Below are positions 10,701 through 22,650 of a DNA stretch of 64,000 bases, in pieces. Both the position numbers and the translations under genes were made by a program. Source of the DNA: Pascua guehoae (lineage: Eukaryota; Basidiomycota; Tremellomycetes; Trichosporonales; Trichosporonaceae); contig BCJX01000015.1 in NCBI GenBank assembly GCA_001600415.1, forward strand, positions 375,382-439,381, given 5' to 3'. The notes under the pieces are model-generated. The model ran no database searches, was not told the origin of the DNA, and was given only the letters and a program-made list of their open reading frames with translations. Position 1 is the first letter of the stretch. Each line of letters starts with the position of its first letter.

Positions 10701-13700
10701 GCCGCCTCCTCGGCTTGCGTTGGTCCACTGGGAATCAGCCGCATCCCAAATTCAGTTCACTGACCTGATCTCAAATAAGATGACGTCGGGGTTCCATACT
10801 TCGCGCATGGCTTTGCGGATAGCCTGCACAATCATCTGCAGCTTTTCCTTGGTCTCGACCTCCTCTGCCTCGGCACCAAGTCGCTCGACCACCGAGGCCG
10901 CTTTGCCGTAGGCAGGATGCAACTCGCGACCCCACATGATGCGCGTCATCTCTGCGGATGACTGAGGTGTTAGCTCTGCGGTCCCACTCATGTACTCACA
11001 ATGAACATGCCGTCATCGCGAGCTGCCGCTACGAGGTAGTTCTGGATCGTCCCCTGGGCGGCGAGCAGCTCTGACATCCCATCAACGTCGGCGTTGGCAA
11101 TCACCTCGTCCAGAGTGGGAACGACGCGCTGGCTCTTCATGTCCAGCTGCAAATAACGAAGACGAGCCGCAATGTCCCCAAGGTAGTCGAGAGCAACGCT
11201 ACGGAGCGCATTGGTTTCACTGTTCGTCTTGGTGTCCTTGAGGGCCATCATCTATATTTAGCAATGGAAACCAACTGTCAAACTCACCAGAGTCATGGAC
11301 AAAACGGTGAGGAACAAGGTTGCCACAGGCCACTCGGGAAGGTATATGACCTTGAGCAGGTCGGTCACAAACATGTCGAGAACGGCCTTGAAATCGGTAT
11401 CGTGCGACCTGCTGCCTTTGGTAGCACCAGACCTGAAGAGTCAGTGGCGCCCACTTCAGTGGCTCACTTTTGGACCAGGAATCGGGTCACACTTGTGGTC
11501 GCTTGTGACGCAGTGTCCATGGCATGCTTCATTATCTCAGCTTCCTCCTGGGTAGTGGACTGCGGCTCGGCAGGCTCCCCATTCTCAAAGTCGAGGTGGG
11601 CCGTGCGAAGCTTGCGGATGCGATCTCCCACCCCATGGCACGATGCCTGAACAAGCTGCAGCAGGAGTGCACTCAATGTGCTGATCGAGCTCCCGTTTGC
11701 CAGCCTGGAGAGTTAGTCCAGCTACTCGCTAGCCAACGACCCCAACTCACTGGAAACGCGTTTGAGCTGAACCCTGCTCATGCTTTCCGAGCGACCCCAA
11801 GATTTCCTCGATGATCCAAGTGCGCTGATCCTCGTACTTGGCAAATACCTGCAATGTCAGAATCAACAACGCATTCCGTGACCTACACCTCGCAAACAGC
11901 CAAGCGCCTCCATCTTCAAGCTCCTCATGACGGACCAGCTGGGTCCACCACTGTCCTTGCCACGTCCACGAGGAACAGCAGGCTCATGAACAAAGACAGG
12001 CCCAAGGGAAAGGTAGACTGTCTGGATGACGAGAGAGTCGGAGAAGGACAGGTCGTGGCGGTTGACAAGCGTTGAGATGTGAGGCACAGCAGCACAAGTC
12101 GACTGCGCAATGGATGCCAGAGTCTCGTGCGTGAACTGCGTGGAAGCCTTGCGGGACGCCTTGGCACTCGCAGCAGCATTGCGCTCGGCGGATGCCAAGT
12201 GATAGAGATAACTGGACTGGATTTCTGTGCACGTTAGCCATAGTTGACGCAAAAAGCTCACTTTCACCCGCAAGTGCCTCGACGACAGGGAAGATGATCT
12301 TTTCCATCTCTTCGCGGATGGAAGAGACGGCCAAAGAAAGGAGGTCTTCAGAGAAGAGCTAATGGTCAGCTTACGGCGACGCGCATCGTTGATCTGCTGA
12401 CCTGCTTCGGAAGGTTGTCGCCATTAAGAACGACGAGGGAGCACAACGCGGCCGAGGCTGACCTCATCATTTTGTCGAGAATGGTCTCAGACCGCTCGAG
12501 ATCCTCGTCGTTTATTCCAATATCAGGTGACGGTGCCTTGGCTGCGTCGGCTGCCTTCTTCTTGCCCTTCTTCTTCGGCGAGACTTGGTGGCCAACAACA
12601 GCCTTGCATCCGTCGTCGGGGAAGGGAGTGAGGGATTCGGCCTCGCGCATGACCCTCTCGAGCATCCTGAGCAGACGCGCCAAGCTGTCCACGTGCCATG
12701 GAATCGCCTCGCCCTTGGCCTTGCGACGTTGCCGCTTCTTGTTGACGTTGAGACGCGTGAAGTAGCGCACCACCTTCTCCATCGTGCGAATGGACAAGAG
12801 AGGGTAATCGCCATCGGCAGAGACCGTGTCAAAGTATCGAGACGCGGCGACCTCGTCACTCGTAGGGTTCGCGGGGAAGGCATCTGCTTCCTCGAAAATG
12901 TCCTCGAGGAGACTCTGCAGTTTCTGGAACGATGCTACAAACGTCAGTACAGCTCAGTAAAAAGACGAGCGACTCACAACGCTGGTCCTTGTCACCAGTG
13001 CGCCCGCCCGCAACAGCCATGGTAGCCTCGCCCAGACTCGAGTTTCCCTGGCTCATCTTCCAGTCACCGTCACCGTCCCGCACGTCGTCGCCCCAGTCGA
13101 GGTCATCATCCTCCTCTTCCGCAGCAGGTGGAGGCGTAGAGTGTAATGACATTGTTGATCGCTCCGCGCCCGACAGAGTGGAGGTAGACTTGTAGACGTA
13201 CGCCGACTTCTCCGCAGGACTGAGTCTCGGTGGCTCAATGACAAGACTACCCTTGATCGAGCGCGGTGTCGTTGGTGTCACGCTACCCTTCGGCTTCTGT
13301 GGGGTCGCCGGCGACGTGTTGCCCTTGCGTTTCTTGGCCGGGGTAGGGCGAGCAGACAATAGGGGATCGGGGGACGCGGTCGATGCGGAACTAGTGGGCG
13401 CGATGGCAACCGGGCGGGGAAGGGTGGGTGGCATCGCGCCGACACCTGGAACTTCCTGCTCCGGGGTGCTGCGTTTGGGAGTCCGAAGTTGAAGGGACCT
13501 GTTCACCATCGCCTCGAGGTATTCGCGATCGCTGATGGCCGAACGCGCCGGGGACACTGAAGCTAAGGAGCTGGGTGTTGGCGGCTGCGTGTTACCGGGA
13601 GGTGGCGTGAAGGACCAAACTTGTTGGGACCCTGCAGCGGACTGGGGAGTGAGGAACGCGTAGGGCATCGGGAGTGTGGGCGCGGATTGCCCATTGGCGT

Positions 13701-15684
13701 CGGGTGCCGGTGCGGCGAATGGCGTCGACGGTGTGGGTTGACGCGGAATACGGGTTTTCGGCTGCTGGGTAGCCTGCTGGAGGTGCTGGGGTAAATAGGG
13801 AGGGAGTGGCTGCGGTGGCATGGCTGGCTGTTGCTGTCCCAGAGACGGAGTTGGCTGAACTGGAGGTGGCTGCTGCTGTTGAGGCAGCTGATGTTGCTGA
13901 GGCGGCTGTTGCTGAGGCGGTTGCTGTTGTTGAGGCGACGGCAGCGTCTGAGCCAAGGAGGGAGGTTGTTGTTGCGGGAATGAATGCTGAGAGTACGCCT
14001 GGGCTTGCTGGGTTTGCAGCTGTTGAGGCTGGGGCGAAATCTTTGCCGGTCCGGGTACCTGCGCCTGTTGCGGAGAGTACGTCTGCTGGTACTGTTGCTG
14101 AGGCGGCTGCGTCTGCTGGTACTGTTGCTGCGGAGAGACTGTCTGCTGGAACTGCAGTTGCGGTGAGACCTTTGGCTGCAAATGTTGTTGCGGAGGAGTC
14201 TGCCGATACTGCACTTGGGGTGACACGCTCTGAGAATAGGATTGTTGTGGTGAGTGTGTTTGCTGGTATTGCAGTTGTGGTGATTGGGTCGGCTGGTATT
14301 GCAGTTGTGGTGACTGTGTCTGCTGGTGTTGCAATTGTGGCGAGAACGACTGCTGCGAGGAAACCTGTAACTGCGGCAGTTGGACGAAGGTGGCGTTGGC
14401 AGGTTGCTGCAGCGGAGACTGTTGTTGTTGTTGTTGTCCAGTCGGTTGAGGGAAGGTCGACTGTGAGTACTGCTGTTGGTACTGCTGGTAGTGTGGCTGC
14501 TGTCGCTGCTGCTGCTGTTGCTGTTGCTGCTGTTGATACTGCTGCAGCTGCTTCTGCCGCTGCTGCTGCTGAAACTGCTGCAACTGTTGCCGCTGCCGTT
14601 GCTCCTGCTGAGGCTGCTGCTGCTGTTGAAACTGCTGCTGCTGTTGAAACTGCTGTTGCTGAAGCGACTGTGCCTGTGGAGAAAACGCCTGCGGAGGTGT
14701 TTGGACCGACGTCCGTTGCGGCTGTACCTGCGCCTGCCCCTGTGGCCAGTACTGCTGCTGCACCGATCCTTGGATCTGTGGTGACTGATACGCAGGTTGG
14801 GAATACCGTTCTTGCTGCTGTTGTTGTTGCGGCTGCTGCTGTGGTTGGGCAGGAGGCGTGTACTGGGTGTACTGCACGGGATGCTGCTGCTGCGTGGGTT
14901 GCACCTGTTGGGCCGGCTGCTGGTACGCCTGCGTCTGCTGCCGATACGGCTGGTACTGTTGCGACGAGAGTTGTTGCGGAGAGGTATAAGGCCTGCGGTG
15001 TGAGCTGAGTTATTCACCGCCGAATCAGCTCACAGGTTGCCGTAGCTCCCGTTCTGCATGAGGAGAGCAGCAAGCTGCTGCTCTGCGTCGTTGCGTGCAG
15101 AATAGTCCTGTGGCGTCTGGGGGCTGTCGACGCGCTGAAATGCCGACGCGTACTGGGGGTAAAGTGCCGACGATGACGACGGAGTCTGGTACGCAACGGT
15201 ATGGGGCGCAAAGTGTCCGGCGACTGATGTTAGACGGGGGAGGATGAGGGATGAGGGAGGATTCAAGGAGAGTGAGGTCAAAGGAAGAGAGAGTGGGAGA
15301 GGGAAGGAAATGTAAATAAACGGTGCAGGTGGCAGTGGCGAGGAAAGCAAGTGAAGAGGGGACGCGTGGGGGGAAGGAAGGAATGGAGGAAAGGAAGGAA
15401 GGAAGGAGGAAAGAAAGGAAGGACTCACCCCTTGCGGTGGGAGTGTACGGTGCAAATGAGTAGACACCCAGGAGGCTAGTGGGATTGGCGTAGGCCGATG
15501 AAGACGACGACGACGACGATGAGGGTATTTGCGTCCCGTTTACCAGAGTATTTGCCAAGGGGTTGTTGTTTGTCGCCGCCGCTTGACCGTTTGGATTCAT
15601 GTGGGTAGTCGGAGATTGTTGCATGGATGGCGGCCACACGTAAGGCGAGCCAGAGCCACCTTGGGATGGGCGGTGTGGCTGCAT
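7771..15684 (-). CDS. SCC2: Cohesin loader subunit Scc2/Mis4/NIPBL
   Basis: Scc2 forms the cohesin loader with Scc4 and activates loop extrusion. It is a large hook of HEAT repeats. The minus strand carries many exons split by short introns. Diagnostic HEAT blocks are VREAAVDLIGKYVVQRADL followed by YYPLLAMRVTDTGLGVRKR (10429-10200) and LRSRALRGLSTIVVTDPEV (about 10610-10540), both close to the Scc2/Mis4 signature. The N-terminal third (14904-13560) is extremely Gln-rich with Pro, then a Ser/Thr/Pro basic linker with TPKRSTPEQEVPG and TPAKKRKGN. Downstream exons are long helical HEAT segments (12797-12366, 11251-10988, 10133-9858, 9813-9133, 9116-8577). The C terminus reads RMREDGSLGGWTM-like residues before a TGA at 7771. 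The start is uncertain: the ATG at 15684 (MQPHRPSQGG) is in frame, but the reading frame stays open further upstream. I did not define every intron. Confidence 0.9.
14476..14690 (-). repeat. CAG/CTG-rich polyglutamine tract within SCC2
   Basis: Dense interrupted CTG/TTG triplets on plus, reading as runs of Gln on minus. It is the core of a longer Gln-rich region (about 13,800-14,900) and is likely length-variable. Confidence 0.85.
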
Positions 15685-16021
15685 AATGACTGGCTTGACG
15701 GGGGGTGGGCGGGGTGCGACCCAGGAGGGGGGAGGCGAGGGAAGGTGTGCCGCTTTGTTGATGGAGTTGAGTGTTTCAAGCAAAACGAGGGAAGGTGGAT
15801 GAGGTGGACCGCCTGTGCTGCTTTGGTTTCACGGATCGGGTACGCGTGCCGCTCCCAGCTGACGCGAAATGAGTCGCAAGAGTGGGGCACCAGGCCACGT
15901 GCAACCCACGTGCACGACCCTGCAATCCGGCTCAACCCTTGTTGACAAGAAACACACCAAAAGAAATGCACCACTCTACCAAGCCGCACTGCAAATGCTA
16001 CGATGCATAGATGCACTACTC
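15685..16021. promoter_or_regulatory. SCC2 upstream region / GCD6 downstream region
   Basis: About 340 bp between the candidate SCC2 ATG and the GCD6 stop codon on the same strand. It must hold the GCD6 3' end and the SCC2 promoter unless SCC2 begins upstream in the open frame to about 15830. No other gene is seen. Confidence 0.5.
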
Positions 16022-18475
16022 CTAATCGCTGTCATCGTCGTCGCTGTCCATCTGCTCGAGGACATCGACATACTGCTTGCCCTTGGCAAACGCTGCCCTG
16101 TAGCTCTCCTGCTCGCCCACAGCCACACCGTCTCCCCGAGCCGTGGCGAGTGAGCGCCACTCGATTAGTGCCTCCTCGTCAACGACATCCGAGTCGTACA
16201 GTGCACGGAGGAAGATTCCAAACCATGCAATGTATGCAGTGTTGCGAACGCAGTAGGTCTGGGTGTGAGCTAAAACCATGACGTCAGCCCGTCAGCTCAC
16301 CTGAATGTCGAGAGCAATCTCCGAGCCATCACGCGCAAGGGCAGTAGCGAGACCTCCCCAACGTTCCCAGAGTGCGGTGGACGACGAGAGAATCTTTGCA
16401 GCACCACCATCAAGCGACACCTTGCCCATAAGGAAGGTAACGACCGCGTCGCGCGCGGCGTCAATACCCGAGTTGTAGCCCATGACGAGCGTCTTGAGCT
16501 CCAGAAGGGCGTTTTCCACCGAGTGACCCTCGTCGTACGCACGCGCGAGCGACGAGCGGGCCTCGTTGAAGAAGACTTGGCTGGGGCCGTCGTTGAGGCC
16601 GAGGTTGGCAACCTCGTCGAGGTCGGCCGACGACGCATACGACATGGGCGAGTCGGGTGGTGTGGTCGATGCGACGGACAGGGTCGATAACGACACCGTC
16701 GACGTGCTGACCTCTGACAAACGACGGCCGAGCTGCAACAGACGCTTGTTGCTGGGGTGCTCGTATGGGTCGTCGCCCTCGTCGTCCGAGTCCTCTGGCG
16801 CCTCTTCTTCCTCGCTGGGCCACAGGAAACCAACCGACTCGGGTCCAAGGACGGCAAGGCAATGCCTGCGCTCGGCCGCTTCCTCGTCCTCGTCCTCCGA
16901 ATCGTCCGAGTCCCAGTCATCTGGGCGGTATCGCTCCTTGCCGATGCGCGTAAACTCGGGAATGTGGACGCCGGGGCCAATCTTGACCCCGTTGCCAATG
17001 AGCACACCCTTGCCGACGACGACACCGTCGCCGAGCGTCACGCCGTCGCCAATCATGCACTCGTCAAGCACACAGTCGGCGCCTATCCTCACATCGCTGA
17101 AGACGTACGAGCAGCGCACAATCGAGTTGGCGCCAACAGTGCAGTTGGCACCGAGCGTCGACTGGTGGATACGCGTGTTGTGCGACAGCGTTGAGTGGGG
17201 GCCGATGAGGAGGGGGCCCTGCAGGGTCGTCGTGCGGGAGAGGAGGACATTGTCACGAGCAACGTAGACATTGTCGCGGCGGAGCTCGTACTTTGTGCCG
17301 CCCGGGACACTAATATCGGGCACGAGGGGGAACACCCATCTCCGGAGAATGTCCTGTGTGATCTCGCCAAAGGTACGCGTGTCCCTGATGCGCTCAGCAT
17401 AGCGGCCGCCAGAACGTCCCTGTCCCTCAATAGCAGGCTCGTTGCCGATGAGGTGGACGTTGATGTTCTTGCCCAAGAGCTCCGACGTAAGGACGCCGTT
17501 GACAAAGTCACGGCGCAGGTCGTGGTAGTCAAAGTTTTCCGTGCACAGGGCTGGGACATCTGCCTCGCAAATGTCAATGCCGAGGTCACGGTATCCGCCG
17601 CGCGACGACGATGCCGACGTGCCCGACCACACCTCGTACTCGTCGATGCTCGGCGGCCAGGGGTCGAGAAAGAGGTTGGCGGGGAAGTCGACACGCTGCT
17701 TGCGCGGGGACAGGGGGTTGAGTGTGTAGTGGAGGAGACGGGATGAAGGGGGGTGCACGAGCATCACTGGCGACTCGGGATGCTGGCGGCCGCCGCGGCC
17801 GACACCAAGAGTCATGATGACGTTCTTGTCCGTCTCACGGCGCTTCTTGTGGGCCTCCACCATCTGCGAAATGTCATAGTTGGCCACGAGCGGGTTGTGC
17901 ACGAGGATGAACGGATTCTCGTGGTTGAGGACCTGGGGTAAGTTAACATCTTCGTTTCCCTAGCTCACATTCATCGAGTCGAGCTCACGCAGCGCATCAC
18001 CTGCCGTGCGCGCTGTTCGGGACGAGAGACACTGGATGTCGAGGAACTCGTTGAATGGCGTCTTGCTGTGTTGTCAGTGACACATAGCTGGTTACTCGGC
18101 GTCGAATAGCTATACGCACGCAACAAAGTCACGGATCTTGTCGGCGTGCACGCCGCAGAAGATGAAGACCTGCTTGACCTTTGAGAGCGAGAGGCTCTCG
18201 AGGGTCCAGACGAGGAGCGGCACCGAGCAGAGGGGAAGGAGAATACGCGGCTGGTCGGTGCAGAGGACCTCGAAGCGGCGGTTGTACGAGTCGGCGAGGA
18301 CTACTGCCTGCAGGGGAGCCTCGTCGACATTGTCGCCCTTCTGCGAGCGTCAGTACGAGGTCGAGCGCGTCGTCGTGCATCTTGCAGTACAGGCACGCTC
18401 CGTTCCAAGCCGGTTGACGGTTGCGAGGCTCACCTGCTTACTCTCAGCCTTAGCGGGCTGCTTCTTTGGCGCCAT
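16022..18475 (-). CDS. GCD6: Translation initiation factor eIF2B subunit epsilon (catalytic GEF subunit)
   Basis: eIF2B-epsilon catalyses GDP/GTP exchange on eIF2 and is the target of eIF2-alpha phosphorylation control. Five exons join in phase: 18475-18434, 18340-18120, 18065-17969, 17932-16301 and 16258-16022, giving 742 aa. The N terminus is a nucleotidyltransferase-like domain with LQAVVLADSYNRRFEVL and QPRILLPLCSVPLLVWTLE. Next come left-handed beta-helix hexapeptide repeats (LIGPHSTLSHNTRIHQS, then GANCTVGANSIVRCSYV, then GDGVTLGDGVVVGKGVLIG). An acidic linker with EDEDEE leads to a C-terminal W2/HEAT domain (LYDSDVVDEEALIEW, then the acidic tail MDSDDDDSD). Start ATG at 18475. It is divergent from the MWFE gene across about 440 bp. 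Confidence 0.95.
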
Positions 18476-18917
18476 CGTGTCCTATCCTAGCAGTGATGGA
18501 GTTCCAGTGGACAGTAGAGCAACGTGGTGATGGCGAGGAGCACAGCAGGACAATGCACAATAATGCAACAATGCGGCGACCATGCAGGTGGTGCTGGTGC
18601 TCGCGTCGACTTTCGACTCATGCCGATTGAGGTGAGGGCCTCATGGCTTTCGTCAGGCACGGGCAACGAGATGTAATGCCACGTGCGCGCCACACTCGGA
18701 AATTCCCCAATTACCGATCAGGTCCGTTGCCTGGGCCTGCCTGGTGCAGCCCACTGTCGCTCACCGCTCGATGGCAGGTGCTCGCTGCCGAGCTGGTCGT
18801 GGTGGGTGGTTGTGTGGTATGCGCTCATGCTCATTTGACGACATCTATCCCGCGGCCATCTCGACGCGACCACTTGCTCCCTCTCCACTCCGTCCACCCC
18901 GCCCTCCGTCTGACATC
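18476..18917. promoter_or_regulatory. Divergent promoter region, GCD6 (-) and MWFE/NDUFA1 (+)
   Basis: 442 bp between head-to-head ATGs of two housekeeping genes. CT-rich sequence (CCCTCTCCACTCCGTCCACC-like) precedes the MWFE ATG. No other gene is visible. Confidence 0.6.
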
Positions 18918-19476
18918 ATGCCCGTGCCCTGGGAGGTATGTTGAGCTGTAGGGTCTGCAGGCCGATAGCTGACAGCTCGACCAGGCTCTCATCCCGCTCG
19001 GTATGTCGAACTCGAATGCGCGCCGCGACGCTTGCACGGCAATGCCTGCGAGAGCTCGTTCACCCCGGGCTGCAGGCCCATCCAGAAGACAAAGAGACTA
19101 GTACTAATGCCAGGTCTCATGACCGTCATGTTCGGCGCGACCGGCACGCTCTTCAGCGTCGCCGAGCGTGTCAGGAACGACGGCAAGGTGCGTCCTCGGT
19201 GCGGGACACAAGCTGACTCCAGCCGCCCCGCTACAACCTCGACAAGTGGGACGACATGATGATGGAGCGCGACCGCAGGTTGACAGGCTCGCTGCGTGGC
19301 CAAAGCGTGCGTCGGTGTGGTGGTGTTGTGGCCATGGTGGTTGCTTGAAGCGCGCGCGCACAAGTGCGCGATCACGTGTGACCTCTTGCGCTCTCGTGCA
19401 GTTGCAGCTCGTGCGCCTGTCGACGGCACGAGTGCCCAAGCCTCAAGTGCCGGCCCTACACTGCGTCGAGGACTAG
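18918..19476 (+). CDS. NDUFA1: NADH:ubiquinone oxidoreductase MWFE subunit (NDUFA1 / NI9M)
   Basis: MWFE is a single-pass inner-membrane accessory subunit of mitochondrial complex I. Five exons join in phase: 18918-18935, 18985-19000, 19114-19187, 19223-19306 and 19402-19476. The product opens MPVPWEALIPLGLMTVMFGA and continues with the conserved blocks VRNDGKPPRYNLDKWDDMMM and ERDRRLTGSLRGQ, which are near-identical to the family consensus. The hydrophobic stretch of residues 8-25 is the single membrane segment. Exon 1 is 18 nt and exon 2 only 16 nt. The fifth exon adds a 24-residue tail after RGQS that most MWFE proteins lack. If intron 4 were retained, the protein would end differently a few residues later, so the C terminus is less sure than the rest. 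Confidence 0.9.
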
Positions 19477-20682
19477 GCTGACCCCCCAGACCAACCCCGT
19501 TGCGCCACCCGAGTTTGCGACAAACTCGGTCTGGAGCACCGAGCGTGTCATCTAAGACACGGACAAATGCATAGGATAGAAACGGAAGCCATCAACTGCG
19601 TTCAGATTACGCGCACTCGAAGGGGATGCGAGGGATCTCCAAAGGCCACTGGAGGAGTGTTCGGGCCGGGCGGCTGTGGGAGCGGGAAAGGAGAGGCGTG
19701 CAGTGGTCATCCCGGCCTAAGGCGTAGACAATGACCGTCACTTGCAGGACAGGGTACCTGCTGTGTTCCTTCTCAGCTTGTTTGTTCTCCGCGCGAAAGG
19801 TCGGACGACGAGGCGCCTGGCAGAGTGCAGCCTACGACTCCCCGGCCGGACGGATGTGCCAGTAGCAACCAGAGGGTACGGCGCGAGGGGTGAGGGGTGC
19901 CTGGAGGAGGTCGTTGGGACGATCCGCGTGGAGTATGCCGGGGTGGGAGGACACGGCGGGGGACTGCAATTTGTGATTGTTACTTAACACTAGCATCTCG
20001 AGAGCTTATCAGTCACAACCCGTCGACCAAAGGTCATTGGCATACTGTTAGAGCAGCGTTAGGCCCGGGTTGTTCAGCAGGGGCTGCGAAGCGGAGGACG
20101 CCACGCCTGGAGTGATGTTGAATAGAGACGATGCCTGTTGTCTCCTGCCACACTAAGAGTCTGTGAGAGTCCGCGTAAACGTACAAGCCCACATGTCGAG
20201 TGGAGCAAGAAGAGGCAGTCTGGAGATGTCTGGAGATGTTGGGACAAGCGTCGAGGCTCACTACGTCGCAGGCCAGGTATGCCTCACACGTCTCAGACAC
20301 CCACACTCGTGTGCGTGCTCTGCCGTATGCATTGCCCACGGATACACGGATATGCAGACGCACCTGTATTCTCGGCAGACCCGCCGCATGTTGTCAGTTG
20401 TCTGGCGCTATCGTTACCGAGGCGCCCCCCGGCCGATGACGCACGGGAGCGAATACCATGCCAGCGTGCCTCCACCGACCATGTCCGCCGCCGGCTGTGT
20501 CCCCCGTGTCCACGACCTACGCCGCCGTTTCCCACTTTATCGTGTCAGTTTTCTCACCCCGATCAGTCCTTCTCACGGCTTGCACTCTCCCAGCCCCAAT
20601 CGTCTACCTCGGACTACTGTACCACCCGACTCGCGATTCCGCTACCCTCTCAACCCACCCAAACCCAAACACATACCTCACA
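19477..20682. other. Intergenic region, no gene seen
   Basis: About 1.2 kb between the MWFE stop and the DUF1749 ATG. The last 150 bp are C/A-rich with CCCACCCAAACCC-type sequence and fit a leader. Open frames in the rest are not supported by domains or splice signals. Confidence 0.5.
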
Positions 20683-22650
20683 ATGCCCCTCGCCGGCGAG
20701 CTGTCGACGTTCCCCACGGGCGGCGGCAGGACGTACCCGTTCTTCACGTCGGGGGACCTGGGCGCGGACCGGGCGCTGGTCTTCATTGGCGGCCTGACGA
20801 ATGGCATGGGCGACGTGCCCTACCTCCCTGCGCTGAGTGGGGCGCTGGGCGCGGCGGGGTGGAAGCTGTGAGTTTGGGTGTTTGGGTTGGAGGGTGGTGG
20901 TGTGGGTGTGGGTGTGTGTGGTGGCTACTGGTGCTTGTTGGTCTGCTGGTCCACTGGCTGGCTGAGTGGCAGTGCGCGCTGCCGGCCTGGGTTGACTTTT
21001 CGGTTTGCGCGACAGCTAGTAGACTGTCGCCGTAACTGGCCGCCACCCCAGCGTGCCACCAATGCAGGCTTCCAGTCACACGGCTAACGGCAGTGTCCAA
21101 CTGCACTGGACATCCGCATACGACGGCTACGGCACGTCGTCGCTGGACACGGACGTGTCCGAGCTCTCTGCGCTCGTCGCCCACCTCCGCGCCAGGGGCA
21201 CGCGCAAGGTCGTCATCATGGGCCACTCGACGGGCTCGCAGGACGTGCTGCACTACCTCTCGTCGAACAAGGAGGTGGCCAAGGTCGACGGCGGGATCAT
21301 GCAGGCGCCCGTCAGTGATCGGGAGCACTTTGAGCTCCTCGCTGCCGACCCGGGGATCAAGGCGTGGCTTGACGCCGTGCCCAGGGCCACAGAGCTGGTC
21401 GGGGAGGGTAGGGGGGACGAGCTGATGGGGGCCGAGTTTGAAAAGGTTGCGGGGATGCGGATGAGCGCGTATCGCCTGTGGAGCTTGTTGTCGCCCAGGT
21501 GAGTGATGAGGTGTGGTAGGGGTCGGGGTCGGTCGGGTGGTGGGAGTGGGGAGGGGAGGGCCGGGGAGGGAANNNNNNNNNNNNNNNNNNNNNNNNNNNN
21601 NNNNNNNNNNNNNNNNNNNNNNNNNNNNNNNNNNNNNNNNNNNNNNNNNNNNNNNNNNNNNNNNNNNNNNNNNNNNNNNNNNNNNNNNNNNNNNNNNNNN
21701 NNGGGGGGGGGGGAGTATCGTGGGACAAATAGCGTGGCATGACAGAGACAGGAGATGGCGGAGGAAGAGACAGATGGGAGGAGACAAGAGGGCCCGACCA
21801 CGCATGACGAGGTGGAGACAGGAGCCAGTCGAGATGGCCAGGACTGCAAAGCACAAGACCGGGGATTCTCTGAGACGGACGAAGGCGGAGACCCAGCCTT
21901 GGAGGGTATGGATGGACGGCAGCAGCGGCTGGAGAGACTGGGCATGTCCATGTCGTCCCAGTTAGCACAAGCGTGCGAAGAGGACACGAGACGCCATGGA
22001 CTTGGGGGGTTCAACTGTCCTCACTCTTGTCACACGGCCAAGTAATGGTGTGCAGATTATGAAAGAAGGCAGGCAGGAGGGTGCGAGGTGGGCAAGCCGA
22101 GTGTCTGGAGCCCGCAGATTAACTGGGCGATCGGATACCTCGACCTCGAACCCCCCTCCTGCTGACAGCTCGGGGTGCGGTACTGTCCCCTATCCCGGAG
22201 ACATCCCACCACCCCACTGTACACCTCCCTCGCAAATCCCACCTCACATGCCTCCTCCCCTGCCCCCTCCCCTCCCTCCTCCCCTCTCTCCTTCCCACTC
22301 CCCCAACCCCCCCACCCCCACCCCCCACCAGGCTCCACTAACGCCCCAGCGGCGACGACGACTACTTCTCCACCGACCTCCCCCTCTCGCCCGACGGCAT
22401 CCACGCGCACCCCCTCAGCACGTCATTTGGCCGCCTGTCTGCGCCCGCGCTCGCGCTCTTCAGCGAGGCCGACGAGTGCGCGCACGTGGCCGATATCCCC
22501 GCGCACCTGGGGCGGTGGGAGGGGGCGGCGCGCGCGGCGGGCAAGGACCTGCGTGCGGTGGTTGTGCGCGGGGCGAATCATGGCGTCGAGGATGAGGCGC
22601 ATTGGCCTGTCCTGTGTGCCGAGGTTGTGGGGTGGTTGGCGCGGGTTTAG
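20683..22650 (+). CDS. DUF1749-family alpha/beta hydrolase (SidJ-like)
   Basis: DUF1749 proteins are fungal serine hydrolases; characterised members include the siderophore esterase SidJ. Three exons join in phase: 20683-20867, 21094-21498 and 22350-22650, giving 296 aa. Exon 1 has RALVFIGGLTNGMGDVPYL (the family's 'GG.tdG...vpY' start). Exon 2 has YDGYGTSSLDTDVSELSAL and the nucleophile elbow VVIMGHSTGSQDVLHYL, with serine in GHSTG. Exon 3 has LALFSEADECAHV and RGANHGVEDEAHW, which should supply the acid and the histidine. Intron 2 (851 nt as assembled) contains the second N gap and C-rich sequence, so its length is not reliable. The substrate is not determinable here; siderophore hydrolysis is only one possibility. 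Confidence 0.87.
21573..21702. other. Assembly gap, 130 N
   Basis: Run of exactly 130 N between GGGAGGGCCGGGGAGGGAA and a run of 11 G. It lies inside intron 2 of the DUF1749 gene. Confidence 0.99.

Noticed and set aside
13806..15008. 400-codon plus-strand frame rich in Ala and Val
   Set aside because: It is the antisense of the CAG-rich SCC2 region. The composition follows from reading CTG/GCT triplets in other frames.
13563..15017. 484-codon minus-strand frame rich in Ser, Asn and Arg
   Set aside because: Alternative frame of the SCC2 Gln-rich exon (CAG read as AGC). The Gln frame links to HEAT exons and is the real one.
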